Assembly: GCA_010094025.1 (NCBI GenBank)
Contig: ML991789.1
Coordinates: 124,001-188,000 of the forward strand
Direction of reading: 5' to 3'
DNA: 64,000 bases
Origin: Viridothelium virens
Taxonomy: Eukaryota > Ascomycota > Dothideomycetes > Trypetheliales > Trypetheliaceae
Shown piece by piece: positions 1 through 11,125 of the stretch. Under the pieces are notes generated by a model. It made no database searches, had not been told where the DNA came from, and was given only the letters and a program-made list of their open reading frames with translations. Position 1 is the first letter of the stretch; each line of letters starts with the position of its first letter. The translations under genes and the position numbers were made by a program.

Positions 1-88
1 GAGCATCTTTCTCCCGCTGTGCTAGCCTCGTACCCTCAGTCCGAACGTAAGGAAAGGAATAGCATGAAGCCTGCGTATAGAAGCAATC

Positions 89-2236
89 ATGCCCCGTAAA
101 AGAGCGCCGAAGACTACACACGTCCCTGCGTCAACACCAAGACCGTACGTTTACGAACACACAGAGGACCCCTCTCCATCTGTCCAACCGCCATCTCCCT
201 CTGCACAACCACCCTCCACCACGACCAATTCTTCCAACACGTCTCTCTGCGCCTCACTACCAAGCTTTTCCGCCGCTCTCTCAGAACACCTCAGAGGCAG
301 CGACCTTGCCTTTATTCCCGAACTATGCGTATATACTTTCCGCTTCGAGCCGTCCGCTAGCTTTCTTGTCGACCTATCGAGCCTTCCTAGTCTTGCGCAG
401 ACTTTACCAAAGAAAGCCAACAGTGTTGGCAGTAGTGGTGCGACGTTGAATGGATCTGAGCAAAGGAAAGGAGAAAGGGAGAAGGAGCTTTACCTCGTTA
501 CTGTAGCCGGAACCCTGAACCTTGCCGACACGGAGGCAGATCGGTTAGCAAAGCAGAAGGCTGTCGCGCGCGCGATTGTAGACACTGTGCAGGAGACGGA
601 CGGCTACAGGTACGCGCGTACGCATCAGCGTGTGTTGAAGGAGGAGCAGGGCGTACATATGACATTTAACTGTAGTGACTCACAGCAGAATAAGGACCGC
701 GTGGCGAATAAAAAGAGAAGCAAGGCAGGGGATGCAAATCAGGAGCAAGATGAAGGCCGAGAAGGTGGAATACTAGAAGGAGAGAATGGCGAGAATGTAG
801 AGAAGAATAATAAGAAGACGAGCAAAAGGTTGCCAACGTACGATTGCAAAGGCGCGGTGACTGTCAGGTTCAGCTCAAAGAGTAAGGTCTTGGAAGTTGT
901 TTACCGGCACTTGATGGTGCATCGGGAAACAGCATGGCAGACGCGACAGCCACGTAAAAGAGCAAGCAAGGAGGAGGCCGAGTTACGGAGGGAGGAGAAG
1001 AGGAAAGCGAAGGAGGAAAAGGAGAGGCGAGCAGGCGTATCGAGGCTAAGTCCTACGATTGGAAAAAGGAAGAGGGGCCCGTTGAGCGCAGAAGGGCAAA
1101 AAAATATGGAAGCAAATGAGCAAGGTTTAGGTGCTGGCGAAGTTAACGGAGGAACTGATAGCCAATCTCCAGAGAGGTGGAAACTTGCAAGTGGAAGCAT
1201 GGATGAGAGCAACCTTGACACACTTGCGGAGCTGTTGAGAGCAGATATTGATAATATGAATCAGGAGGCCGCCGCTGTGGCAGCAGCTATCGCAGCGAGC
1301 GAGGATACTCGTATCGCTGGTGAAACAGCTAAAACCATGGGGCAGAAAAAGAAAACTGTTAGGACAAAGGGAAACTGCCTCACCTGCCGGAAGCGCAAAG
1401 TCAAGGTGCGTGGATCTCTTTGCAGCGTGCTGAGGCAAAGAATGGAAAAAAAAAAAAACAGCCAAGAACGATTCAATGCTGACAGTTGCTATCTCAGTGT
1501 GACCAGACAAAACCACGGTGTGCCACATGCACAGTCAAAAACCGCGAATGTACATGGTCAGACCATGCACAGGCCAATGCCGAGAGTGATCCTCGACCCG
1601 CTGATAAAACAATTGAAACGATTGAGGCAATGCCCAAAATTCTTGGGTGCTTGAACTGTCGAGAAGGAAAAGTAAAGGTATAATGAAGGAGATGCCAAAG
1701 TTTTATGTTCTGGCAGTTCTGACCATGATTAGTGTGACCGAGAGAGGCCCTCTTGTCTCGCTTGCCGTCTTAAGAAGCGTGAATGCATCTACTCCGAGAC
1801 GGAAGAGTCCAGCACCAGACCACCTACGTTATCTAGCGACCACTCTGTGTCATGGGCGAAGCCGACCCAGTCGCAGCATACGCCGGTTCTCGAAATGAAC
1901 TCGCCGATGAGTCTTCCACAAGGCACACCGGTTTCAGGGAATGGCTTATCTTCACAAGAGACCTCGGGTGGAGGAGCTGTGTCAACGACGGCAGTAACAC
2001 CAGCGCGAGCGGTGTTGCATGGTACAAAGCCGTCACAGTCAGAGGGATCGATGGCGTCTGATAAGAAGCCAAGGAAGAAACGGAGGAAGAAGTCGCCTCC
2101 TCTTCGATTAGCGTTTTCACCTTCTCCACCGCCCCATGAAAGAGCTTGCGAGCCTGCCGTCGGACACCACCGGTCGTTGTCGGACCGTCACTCAAAGCAC
2201 GAGGAAGACATAGTATTTGAAGCGGAAGATCCATAG
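89..2236 (+). CDS. Zn(II)2Cys6 transcription factor with two tandem binuclear clusters
   Basis: Nuclear DNA-binding regulator of about 666 residues in three exons: 89-1405, 1498-1677, 1733-2236. The first intron (GTGCGT..CAG) and the second (GTATAA..TAG) are both phase 0. Cluster 1 starts at Cys430 (CLTCRKRKVK, then CDQTKPRC). Cluster 2 starts at Cys490 (CLNCREGKVK, then CDRERPSC). Both fit CX2CX6CX6CX2CX6C exactly, and each is cut by an intron directly before its third Cys. Exon 2 is exactly 180 nt, so the clusters repeat with a 60-residue period. Upstream, about residues 190-280 hold a Cys..Cys..HLMVH arrangement (CKGAVTVRF, then YRHLMVH) that resembles a WRKY/GCM1-type zinc finger; this is a resemblance only. 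The rest is charged and low in complexity. No fungal-specific TF middle-homology region is evident. Target genes are unknown. Confidence 0.85.
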
Positions 2237-3260
2237 AGAGAACTGGTCCATTTGTCTATTTGACCCTCCTAGCCCGGGCGGAGCAGAGTAGAACAACTTT
2301 CATGGCCCATTCCTGAGTTGTTAAGGTAGGACAAGCAAAGATGTATCTAAACCAGTACGCCTGCAGAGCATCATGAAGGAGTGATTCTACCCGAATCCAG
2401 GAATTTCTTAGCAAGCAATCGCTACCATCTCCTATTTGTGCAAAACAGTATTCGAACAGAAACAGCCACCACGGGATTCTTGTAGCCGAGAGGATGCAGC
2501 TTCCTCGCGTAATTTTGATGGACGTACCTGACGAATGGGTGCGAAGTCAGCTGGAAGGCGTGGATGCTCGACCTTGTGCCTGCCCGTAGACACCACTTGC
2601 GGCTACCACAAGCCTTGCACGTCGAGCTCATCCCGATGGGTAAACAGGGCAAGTTGACGTATTCACCCCGCAGATGTCAGGTTCTTTCTCATTACGACTG
2701 CTGTTTCTTGCTGGCCGACTTCCGCACGCGTATCCATCATACCAATGTGGAGGTGCCTATCGGTCATCCAGGTAGGCATGCCCCTTCTACCCTTCTGCTT
2801 TCGTACCTGAGTATCAATTTCCGAGGCTGCTGCTATGTCCGATCTACCTTATTGGCAGTAGCGCCCCCATCTAGACCTGGCATAAAACCCAACTTTCTCT
2901 CCTTTCTCGCCTTTCTCTTCTGTTCTCTCTTCACCAGATTCTACTCCATTCAATCCACCAGATTTAGCCTTTGCAACAGCTTCATTTTTCCACAAATCAT
3001 CGGGTCAGCAACCCTGCTTGTTCATCACCTGTCTTTCAATTTGATCGTTCGTCTCTTCACCAATGCCACTTCTTCAGATGCAATGAGGATATCCCCAATT
3101 CATCATCTTGCTTACTTCCCTCAACCTCATACTGCACCAACAACATCCTCAGTTCTACTTGTCCCTTACGTCCAGCCGGCTAATCGAATCCCAGATATCT
3201 TGCTTCATCTTCACTAAGACAAACCCATTCACAAAACAGATTCAGCTCCCATCAGTCACG
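2237..3260. promoter_or_regulatory. Intergenic region with pyrimidine-rich leader
   Basis: No supported gene. From about 2885 to 3010 the plus strand is strongly CT-rich (runs such as CTTTCTCTCC and CTTCTGTTCTC), and C-rich, A-poor sequence continues to 3260. Such pyrimidine tracts are common in promoters and 5' leaders of well-expressed fungal genes, so this is read as the promoter and leader of the secreted-protein gene starting at 3261. Open frames across it follow from the base bias and show no family. Confidence 0.45.
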
Positions 3261-4266
3261 ATGGTCAAGCTTGCCGTGGTCAGTCCATTTCTGTCGTCTG
3301 TCCTTTTGACAGTCCAGGGGCCACCTTAATCAGAGCTCATTCCCAACATATTCTCTTCCTATCCACCGTCACAACCAGCTCTGAGCATTTCCATCCAGCA
3401 TTCACTCCGACATCTCCTCTTCCTTGGTACTGGTGTTGTCAACCCGCGAAAACCTCATCAAGCTAACAGCTGACGTTATCGTTCGCTAGATCTTTCCAGC
3501 CCTTTTGCCTTTCCTCACCTTCGTCAGTGCCACGCATCACAAGCATGCTCAAGTCTCCGTCAGAGGCTTCTTAGGAGATGATTGCGAGAATAATCATCCA
3601 GGGAACAGAAAAGTCAAGCCGCACGAAATCGAGAACGACAATAAATGTCAACACTTCGATTACTCATTCAAATCGTTCACGGTCGAGAAGGACCTGAAAC
3701 GCCCCTGGAATCCCCGCAATCTCAACTGCTCTCTCGATTTCTTCAGTGATAAGAAATGTCGCGATCGAGTTTCAACACAAAGCGTGGACAACATCCAGGA
3801 CGACTGCACTAATGTCAAGGATGAGGACCCGAACGTCACGGCTCTGGCTGCCAAGCTCAACTGCCAAGGTTATGGGGACAAGCCTGAAGTCTCAGTGTCC
3901 ACTGGTTTCTTCTCCTTTGCTGTGGGGGGCTTGCCAGCCTCCGAATCCACCTCCTCGACCACCTCATCCCAAAGCCCGACAACCTTGACAACCACATTGT
4001 CTGTCCAACCAACCTCTCTTTCGGGCTTTTCATGGGTCGGTCCATTGGCCAGCAGCCCGACCACCCCTGTGTGTAGACTCACCACTCATACGTCAACCTG
4101 GACTTCCTGCTACGTCCCATCCGAGACCACTTCAGTTACCACGATCACATCGGTTGACTTCAGTGCTTCTCCCTCCGTCTCATACACGACAAGCACAACT
4201 ACCTTCATGGTTGCTGTCCCAACCACTCTGTCAACGACGAGCTCGTCCATCTGGACTGTGCAATGA
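3261..4266 (+). CDS. Secreted Cys-containing, Ser/Thr-rich protein of unknown family
   Basis: About 264 residues from two exons, 3261-3278 and 3490-4266, joined over a 211-nt intron (GTCAGT..CTAG). The intron lies inside the signal peptide: MVKLAV from exon 1 joins IFPALLPFLTFVSA from exon 2, giving a good n/h/c-region signal with likely cleavage after VSA. Residues to about 140 form a Cys-bearing domain with at least six cysteines. The rest is Ser/Thr/Pro-rich and likely O-glycosylated, with a CxxxxxxxxxxxC pair near the end. It ends without a hydrophobic GPI tail. A further 3' exon carrying a tail is possible but could not be shown. No family recognised; a wall or effector-like extracellular protein is an inference from the signal peptide and composition. 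Confidence 0.65.
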
Positions 4267-5816
4267 TCTGACAACTCGGGCATACTGCTTCGCTGTACGC
4301 ATTCCCAAGTAAACAACCTTTCCTTGATCTGTTCCTTCCTCTTCTTTCTCAAGTTCCCTTGTTATCCACTCATCCCTGCTCGGAGAACCCTCGTTGCCAC
4401 TTGACCTCACTGAGACACCTCGGCCTAGAGGACGCAATGGCAGCTTCATTTTCATGTCATGCTGATATGTCACAGGACTCTCGAAATATCTACCATCACG
4501 ACAACGTACTCCTGCACGCGACCGGTCGTCCTTCCAATGCATATCAACTGACTTTCCCGTATCCGAATGACCTATACGCTTGTATCTCGTCTGTTCTCGA
4601 TCATCTGCATCTCTCTGGCGCAGTTAGCGCGGCGTCTGACGAAGTGTTCTCGGTATGGATGGGTGGAGCTGCTTGCATCAGGGTTCTGGAGCTTGCAATG
4701 TCCTGGTGGTGGTGTCTTCTGTTTCTGCTGTTGTATTTGGTGCTCTGCGTTTAGGGTTGTTTGGGGCATGCATCTGGTTTTCTCATTCTTCTACTTGTAC
4801 GGTTATGGTGAATTGATATGACCTGTTTCGCTCAACTTGACCATCTGCGTTCTCTTCCTTTTCCGTGACTTTGCTCTGACTTGCATGCAATGACGTCCCT
4901 CCTGCCATTTCTTTTGCACTGGCTCCCGGAAGTACCGAAAATGCTCTGACCAGTCTTGTGTTTTGAAGGCAGGCGGATGCCAGCACGTTGCTTCATCAGC
5001 CTTTTCAGCGCATTGATAGCAGCATGAATCTCAAACTGTCACCACTAACCCTCTCTTCATCCGAATCTCGAAGCAGTCTTGCGATTACATTCATCACTAC
5101 GCAGCCATTCCAACGGTTCGAGTCAATGACAGGCCGATGCCTCACAATCACAGTCGCGGTAGTAAGAATGACCTTTTGCCCGCGGGAAGCTCAGAGCATC
5201 GTTTACTCCGACATCAATCAACTCCACGGTGGAGCCGGAATGCCACTGGTGGATGCCTACCCAAGTGGTTACGACCCTCGCCTCTCGGTCTCAGCAGCAC
5301 TTCCAAGGTCAACCGCACCACAAAGAGAACCATTCCGCACGCAGACAGCTAGTGCAATCGGCCATCGACTGATAGCATATCAAACAAAGCAGGCAAAGGA
5401 GAAAAGATCGCATATACTAGACATATGCTCTTTACACGTACATCCAGGTCCCGAACGCCATGCAAGGACTGGCCCCGTTCGAAGATATGATTCCAACTGA
5501 AAGGGAAGCAGAAACACATGCGAGCCGGCAATGCTTGCCCAGTCAAATAGACCTACACGGTTGTATCCAGAGCCCCAAACCCCGGGCCGAAGGGAAACAG
5601 ACCCGCTGAGAAAGAGTACAAGCGGACGTGCCCAGTTGCCAACCCTTATCGAACGCCTAGAACACTGATATACCTGTGCTGCATCATCATCCATGATACC
5701 AGGCCTCGGACCCCAGGCGCACCAAATTCCCAGCACCTCTGCCCGTACCAGCCAGCCGCCTAAGGAAATGCAGCCCGAATATTCACGAACCTCTCCATCA
5801 AGCCGTCCCTAGTCCC
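4267..5816. other. Intergenic, no supported gene
   Basis: About 1.5 kb between the secreted-protein gene and the 3' end of the DUF300 gene. Short open frames exist, some Ser/Thr-like around 4480-4540 and one hydrophobic stretch around 4670-4770, but none has a start, splice sites and family support together. It may contain a decayed 3' extension of the upstream gene. Nothing else seen. Confidence 0.4.
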
Positions 5817-7835
5817 TCACCGTGCTGACCCTGCTCCCCGACCATGATGCCACTCCTCGGGACTCTCCAGCCCTGCCCCTGCCGCTCCGTTCCAGATATC
5901 CCAGTCCTCACCTCTCGCTTGTTGCTGCTGTGGTGGCGGCAGATTCTGTACCCCTGATCCCCCCAGATGCGTCTGTGGCTGCGTTGTAATTGCCATGCCT
6001 GGTCGCTCCAAGCCTACGCTATCGGTGCGCATCGCTCCGGCTAGAGGGTGTGCGGGAGGATGCGAAGGGTAGTTGGATGAAGGGGGTGGAGGGTATGGCG
6101 GCTCGGAAGTCGAGTAAGGATTTGCGTCGTGGAGAGGGCCGAGATCACGTGGAGGGTAGGAAGATGAAGGGTCGGCTTGAGCGTGGGAGAGGAGGCCAGT
6201 ATGATCTCCGTAGTCATCTGAGTTGTGGGTATTTGTGGGTCTGAGCTCGAAGTCTGCAGCACCATCCGAGTAGGGAGGGGCTTGCTTGGAGTCAGGGTCG
6301 GAAAAATTGGTGGTAGGAGGGGCGTAAGATTGTTGCTGAGCGACATCATCGTTGAGCTTGGAGGAGGAGCCGCCGTTCTGTTCCTGCGAGGCGACGCGAG
6401 CAGCATATTCGTAGCTGCTATCGTTCTTGCGGTGTTTCCGCCCAACGAACAACCAGCGAAAGCTGCGTCCGATGGCTTTGATGATGTCCCACGGGTTGAA
6501 TGCATCCAAGAGTGCTTTCCAGCCCAAGAATCCGCCTTGGTATTCCGGTTCAGCACCACTGTAACCAAGGCCTGGAGCGTTGATCGGGTCGTCCATCAGC
6601 TTATTGTGTTTCTTTGAGTAAGGTTTCCAAGGAAAAGCGAAGACGTGAAGAACCGCGAAGATGGCCATTTCAGCGCAAAGGAGCATGCTGGGAATACCAA
6701 CTTTGATATCGGCGTAGGCGATTTTGTCGGAGGGTTTTAGAGGCCCCGAGGACGAGGAGAGCATGGATAGGAGAAGCTAGAATTGCTCGTCAGCATGGAT
6801 AAAGTAATGGCAACGGAACAGGCTGATCCAGTTCCTGTCGCGGGGTAAAAATCAACAATGATAGACGCTTACCTCCTGCCAGAATGAGAGGAAAATCACA
6901 AGTTTGATACATGCGACCTTCAAGAATGGGCGATGTTCGGCCAAGTCATCTTTGAGCTGGATATAGAACTGAATGACGCAGGTCATGGCAATAAGAACGC
7001 TAACAGATTCGAAAGCTTCGACCCAGATGTGGGCGAAGGCAGGATTGAGCGAGTCTTCGCAGTAGCGATTAAAGAACTCGCTGAGGCAAGAAACGAGGGT
7101 GAAAAGGACACGAACGAAGCAGTATTGGAAAATGCTTAGCCAGATGACCTTGAATGTTTTGTTAGTAAATGTCAAAACTGGAAGTCGGCACATTCAAACG
7201 AGTAAACTTACATTGAACCATGTCAAACCACTCTTCGGTCTCCTCAAGGGTCCCTTGTCTTGACCCCCAGTCAGCCTTTGTAGCCAGAAAAACTCCCAGA
7301 ACCAGTTCTTGGGTATCAAAGTCCTAAAGAACTCTTTTTGGTCATGAAGATTGGGCGCAATGTAGTTGCACAAAAGGGTAAAGAAGGCGGCGATTGCGAA
7401 AGCTTCGTAGCAGTCTCGAATTACTTCAAAGTATATGGCTTTGGTATAGAAGACGTAAGAGAGGAAAGACACAAATGAGTAGACGGGTATCATGAGAAGG
7501 ATCCGTATTATACTGAGATTTGAAGGTTAGCAACTTGGCTAAGCACCGAACGATCAGCAGTGGGATATGAGTGTATGAACGTACTGCTTTTGTTCCCATG
7601 GCTTAAGATAGTGGGTCGCGTGCATCATTATGAGATAGAAGCCAATCAGCACCGAAATGCCCCCAAAGACGGCGCAAAAGACAAGGCCAAATTCATGTGT
7701 CGTCATGCCATGCCATATTGCCTTCTCCGAGACTGTGCAGTTCTATCAGTTATCTGCAGCCCTATAACTCCCTACAACATTCTGTTTTGTGGACGTACTC
7801 AGTTGATGATCTAGTGTCGAATTACAATGCGACAT
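5817..7835 (-). CDS. DUF300/TMEM184 (OST-alpha-like) multi-span membrane protein
   Basis: About 573 residues from five exons: 7835-7799, 7732-7585, 7512-7212, 7148-6873, 6776-5817. All four introns keep frame. Early segments match the fungal DUF300 (PF03619) pattern: HATHYLKPWEQK, then IIRILLMIPVYS, FVSFLSYVFYTKAIYFEV, RDCYEAFAI, CNYIAPNLH. Later come LNPAFAHIW, IQFYIQLKDDL and FLKVACIKLVIFLSFWQE. About seven membrane spans lie in the first 330 residues, followed by a long cytosolic tail rich in Pro, Ser, Tyr and Gln. Yeast and human relatives sit in vacuolar, endosomal or plasma membranes and are linked to solute transport; the substrate here is unknown. The start at 7835 was chosen because its 37-nt exon splices in frame to the conserved AIWHG region. 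Confidence 0.9.
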
Positions 7836-9097
7836 GCTGGCTGTTGGAGGCTGCCCGTCCCCTCTTTACGTGGTGTGATGGAAACAGCCTTGGGTTGTCT
7901 CTTTTCTCCAGCATGCGCGCAGCCAGTGCGGTCGCAATTTAGTTATGATATGTTTCGGTGTGGCAAGGTGTAGACGTGTCGAGGGGTCGCTACTATCGGT
8001 GTCCTTTGGTTTCGTCGTTTATTCGTCGGATGTACCCCTGATGGAGAGAGACGATGGAGAGAGCATAGGAGAGAGGTCGTATGTCGTCAGACCAGCCAAC
8101 AGGAGTAATTAGAGTAAGTAGGCGAAGATGACTTCGCGCTCAGCTTTGCACCGCCGCTGACGGTGAGGGCTGCAGTGTTGCGATCCTCTGGGAATGAAAT
8201 CGGGAACGCGGTGAGTCGGGGGAGAAGCAATTTGGGACCGGACGGAAACGAACAAGGTGTCCGAAAATTGATGGTTCGCTCGCAAAGGATGGCCGGCCGT
8301 AGAATAGGACAGTAACGGGTGAAGCAGAGGCAAAATGAATTATCCTCAAGGGACAAGGGGAAGCTAGTTGGAAGGTCAAGAGAGAAGTGTGGCAGGTACG
8401 AAGCAGGGAGTACGAGGGCGGTACAGCATGTACGAAGTACTAGGCTAGGCTAGGCAGGGCAATGACGGAGGCTGAGCAGCATTCGTTGGCGCCTTGTCTC
8501 TTTGTCTTTGCTGGAAGGACGGAGTATGAGCCCTGACTAGCGAGAGCTGGCGTAAGCGGCGGCACCAATTTCCCACACGAGGCACGGATGGTGGATGGCT
8601 ATGAACAGCGAAGCAGCAACGCATCAGATCCCACGCTAGAATCTTGGCCCATTCAAGGTTACAGGCGTGCTTGCCTATCAGGGATTGCATTGTGGCATTG
8701 TCGCAGCTTTACGGGTCACAGGCGTCAGGGTCCAATCGATCCCAAAATCGAACAAGGAAAGCGAACCCCAGCACGTCATATTCCACGTCCCGTATTCTAA
8801 TTCCTATCCCTTACACGCGTTCGCTTGTCCAATTCTAATCTGGTAATCCCCAATTATTACCGTCAGCCGCCGTATACCTCCGCACACCTTCGTGAAACTA
8901 CTTTCTTATTTCCTAAATATATAGAAGAAGCTACGAAGTGATGATACATAGGTACACGGCAATCACCTCTCTTTTCTACCAGGATCTTCCTTTGATGAGA
9001 TTGAAAGTCGTGGGGCACGCCAACGATGCAAAACATCCTCTGTCCGAAATCGCAACCACTACGCTTCACGTGAGTGCTGCCCTGTATCTTGGCTTCC
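7836..9097. other. Intergenic, no supported gene
   Basis: Lies upstream of the DUF300 gene and downstream of the reductase gene, both on the minus strand, so it should hold the DUF300 promoter. A short direct repeat, CTAGG CTAGG CTAGG, sits near 8441-8457. No coding or RNA signal found. Confidence 0.4.
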
Positions 9098-10348
9098 TCA
9101 TAATTTGGATTTCTTCCCTCCCTTGACTCCCGTCACTTCTGCATCCGAAAGCAAAAAATCCGGGTACTGGAATTCACGCCCAGGGTTACCGCCCGCTGTT
9201 CTCCAAGCCCCCCCGTCCACTATGAAAGCGTTTCACGTTAGCGCTGACTTCACACTGACTTCCGTACCCAATCCGGAGAGCAACAATAGAAGATTGAACG
9301 AGAATCGAAGAACAAAAATAGAAAGATCGTAGCACATGGTAGAATAGAATAGAATGAGATGAAGACGGAGGGGAATGCAATACTCACCAACAAGAACTTC
9401 CGCATTCACGAAACCACCAGCCTCACTAAATAGGAACACCGTCGCATCTGCAATATCTCGCACTGTTCCAAGCCTGCCTATTGGCACCCCTTTACTTGCC
9501 TTTTCCATTCCACCAGCCGTTGCCAGTCGATCCATTCCCTCCGTCCCGGCAATTGGTCCCGGTGCGATGATGTTCGACGTCAAACCCCTTGGTCCGTATT
9601 CGATGCCTACGCTTGCAGAGAGAGCATCGATACCTGCTTTGGCAGCAGAGACGTGCGTTTGCATTGGAAGGCCCGTGTAATGGAGTGTTGCGGAGACAAA
9701 AATGATGCGGCCAGTCGGGAAAGACGAGCGAGTTGCTGAATGAGCTGGAGTAGCTGGTTTGTGTTTCTGCACCGACTCGAGCAGGTAGTCCACGGTTGCT
9801 TTCAGCGTATTGTACGAGCCCAGGATATCAATGTCCATGACAGCCTTAAAGGCATTAGGGGAAAGCTGGGAGATGGGTGCCAGGAAATTGCCAGCTGCTC
9901 CCGCTCTGTATCGGTGTCCCGTTAAAGACCTCCTCTTTCAGAGTATCTGGTGCACTTACATAACGAAATCAATACCTCCAAGTGATTCTGCGCACCTCTT
10001 GGCTGCTTCTTCCAATGCTTCAGGCTTCCTAACATCCACGCCTCCGAATCCCAGTACCTTCGCCCCTTTCCTAGCTGTAGCGATATCTTTAGCCATCCCC
10101 TCCGTCTTCTCCACGTTTCGGCCAACGATGCATGCATTTGCCCCGAGATGTACCAGAGCGCGGACTTGCGCGCTGCATATCGTGCCCGCCCCACCGGTGC
10201 AGAAGACAACTTTATCATCTAGATGCACGATTCAGAAGGATGTTCGATCTTCATCTCAATCTTCAATGCGCGCTTCAGGCACGGAATATTTACCAAAAAG
10301 ACCATCCTTCCAGGTCTCACTCAAGTATTCGCTCTTAGGGAGAGGCAT
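9098..10348 (-). CDS. SPS19: Peroxisomal 2,4-dienoyl-CoA reductase (SDR family)
   Basis: Short-chain dehydrogenase of 317 residues that reduces 2,4-dienoyl-CoA with NADPH during beta-oxidation of unsaturated fatty acids in peroxisomes. Four exons: 10348-10294, 10218-9960, 9905-9388, 9219-9098. The N terminus (MPLPKSEYLSETWKDGLF) is typical of fungal Sps19. It is followed by the Rossmann glycine motif TGGAGTICSA, NACIVGRNVEKTEG, IDFVIAGAAGNFLAP, the active-site region GRIIFVSATLHYTG and SNIIAPGPIAGTEGM. The last exon ends in Ser-Lys-Leu-stop, a perfect type 1 peroxisomal targeting signal that is seen only after the third intron (168 nt) is removed. A TATA-like element lies about 130 bp upstream, and CCTCGG-type hexamers lie at 10674 and 10779. 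Confidence 0.95.
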
Positions 10349-10475
10349 ATCGTGTATCCAAGGCTTCTCCGGGACAATGGGCTGGGAGCCTGACCTCAAC
10401 GTTGCACTTGTGAGAAAATGGCGGATTTGGTTTCTACGAATGATTCAAAAAGAATTAGCATTGAAGTGGACTTGT

Positions 10476-10485
10476 TATAAATATA
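10476..10485 (-). promoter_or_regulatory. TATA-like element upstream of the reductase gene
   Basis: TATATTTATA on the minus strand, 128-137 bp upstream of the reductase start codon at 10348. Spacing is plausible for a fungal core promoter. The same bases read TATAAATATA on the plus strand, but the nearest plus-strand gene starts 640 bp away. Confidence 0.4.
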
Positions 10486-10515
10486 GGGCCGGCTGGGGTC
10501 AATCTTTATTAGCGG

Positions 10516-10553
10516 CTACGGCCATTGCATACGGCCATTGCATACGGCCGTAG
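10516..10553. repeat. 13-bp tandem repeat framed by an 8-bp inverted repeat
   Basis: ACGGCCATTGCAT occurs twice in a row (10518-10530, 10531-10543), followed by a partial third copy (ACGGCC, 10544-10549). The ends CTACGGCC (10516-10523) and GGCCGTAG (10546-10553) are inverted, so the whole can form a hairpin. Confidence 0.8.
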
Positions 10554-11125
10554 TTGAACCACAGACAGGAGCAGGCGGATCTCCACTTCTGGAGTTTAGG
10601 GGACACGTAGTAAAGCAATGGGAAGTACTGCAGTTGCCATAGTCTGCTTCTGGGCTGGAAGAAAATGCCATTACCGAGGAAGGCTATCTCTTTCGTCTTT
10701 GAGAAGCCAAGAGTCTGATCGCTTGGATAGAGGGTATTCACCGCATAGCTTCAAGGAGGCTGCGGATTTTGAAAGCGACCTCGGCGCTAGACGACGGGAC
10801 AGAGTCAAAGCACGCTTTGAAGATACCATCAAGACGTGGCACAAAGCCTTGCAGCATTACAGTACATACCTTAGTGAGTGGATTCCAAGCCTCCGAATTA
10901 GGGCTGCGCTCGGTCTCCATGACTTAACGTCACCGCTGCCTCCACGGCAAGTCCCGGAGCTTGGATTGTTCCTGCGCCGGCTTGAAGCTCAGTCACTTCG
11001 TCACCTCTCCACGTCAACGACAGAGCACCACTCTCAGGTCGCAGTTCATACCCCTCAGACGCACCCAAACACATTCAATCGACTTCTCAACCGGAGGCAG
11101 ATACCCAAAATCGCATTCGGCTAAG

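Larger units (their letters stand above)
10349..11125. promoter_or_regulatory. Divergent intergenic region between reductase and Atg33-like genes
   Basis: Shared upstream region. It holds the TATA-like element, a tandem/inverted repeat at 10516-10553, and two CCTCGG/CCGAGG hexamers at 10674-10679 and 10779-10784. That core is known in Aspergillus for the fatty-acid regulators FarA/FarB; relevance here is inferred. The long plus-strand open frame from 10618 runs into the leader of the Atg33-like gene and shows no family, so it is not called. Confidence 0.4.

Noticed and set aside
2564-3217. 217-codon plus-strand frame
   Set aside because: Product of CT-rich promoter sequence (Ser/Leu/Phe-rich translation); no domain.
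10618-11124. 168-codon plus-strand frame before the Atg33-like gene
   Set aside because: It runs to the base before the real start codon, shows no family or fold signal, and fits leader sequence.
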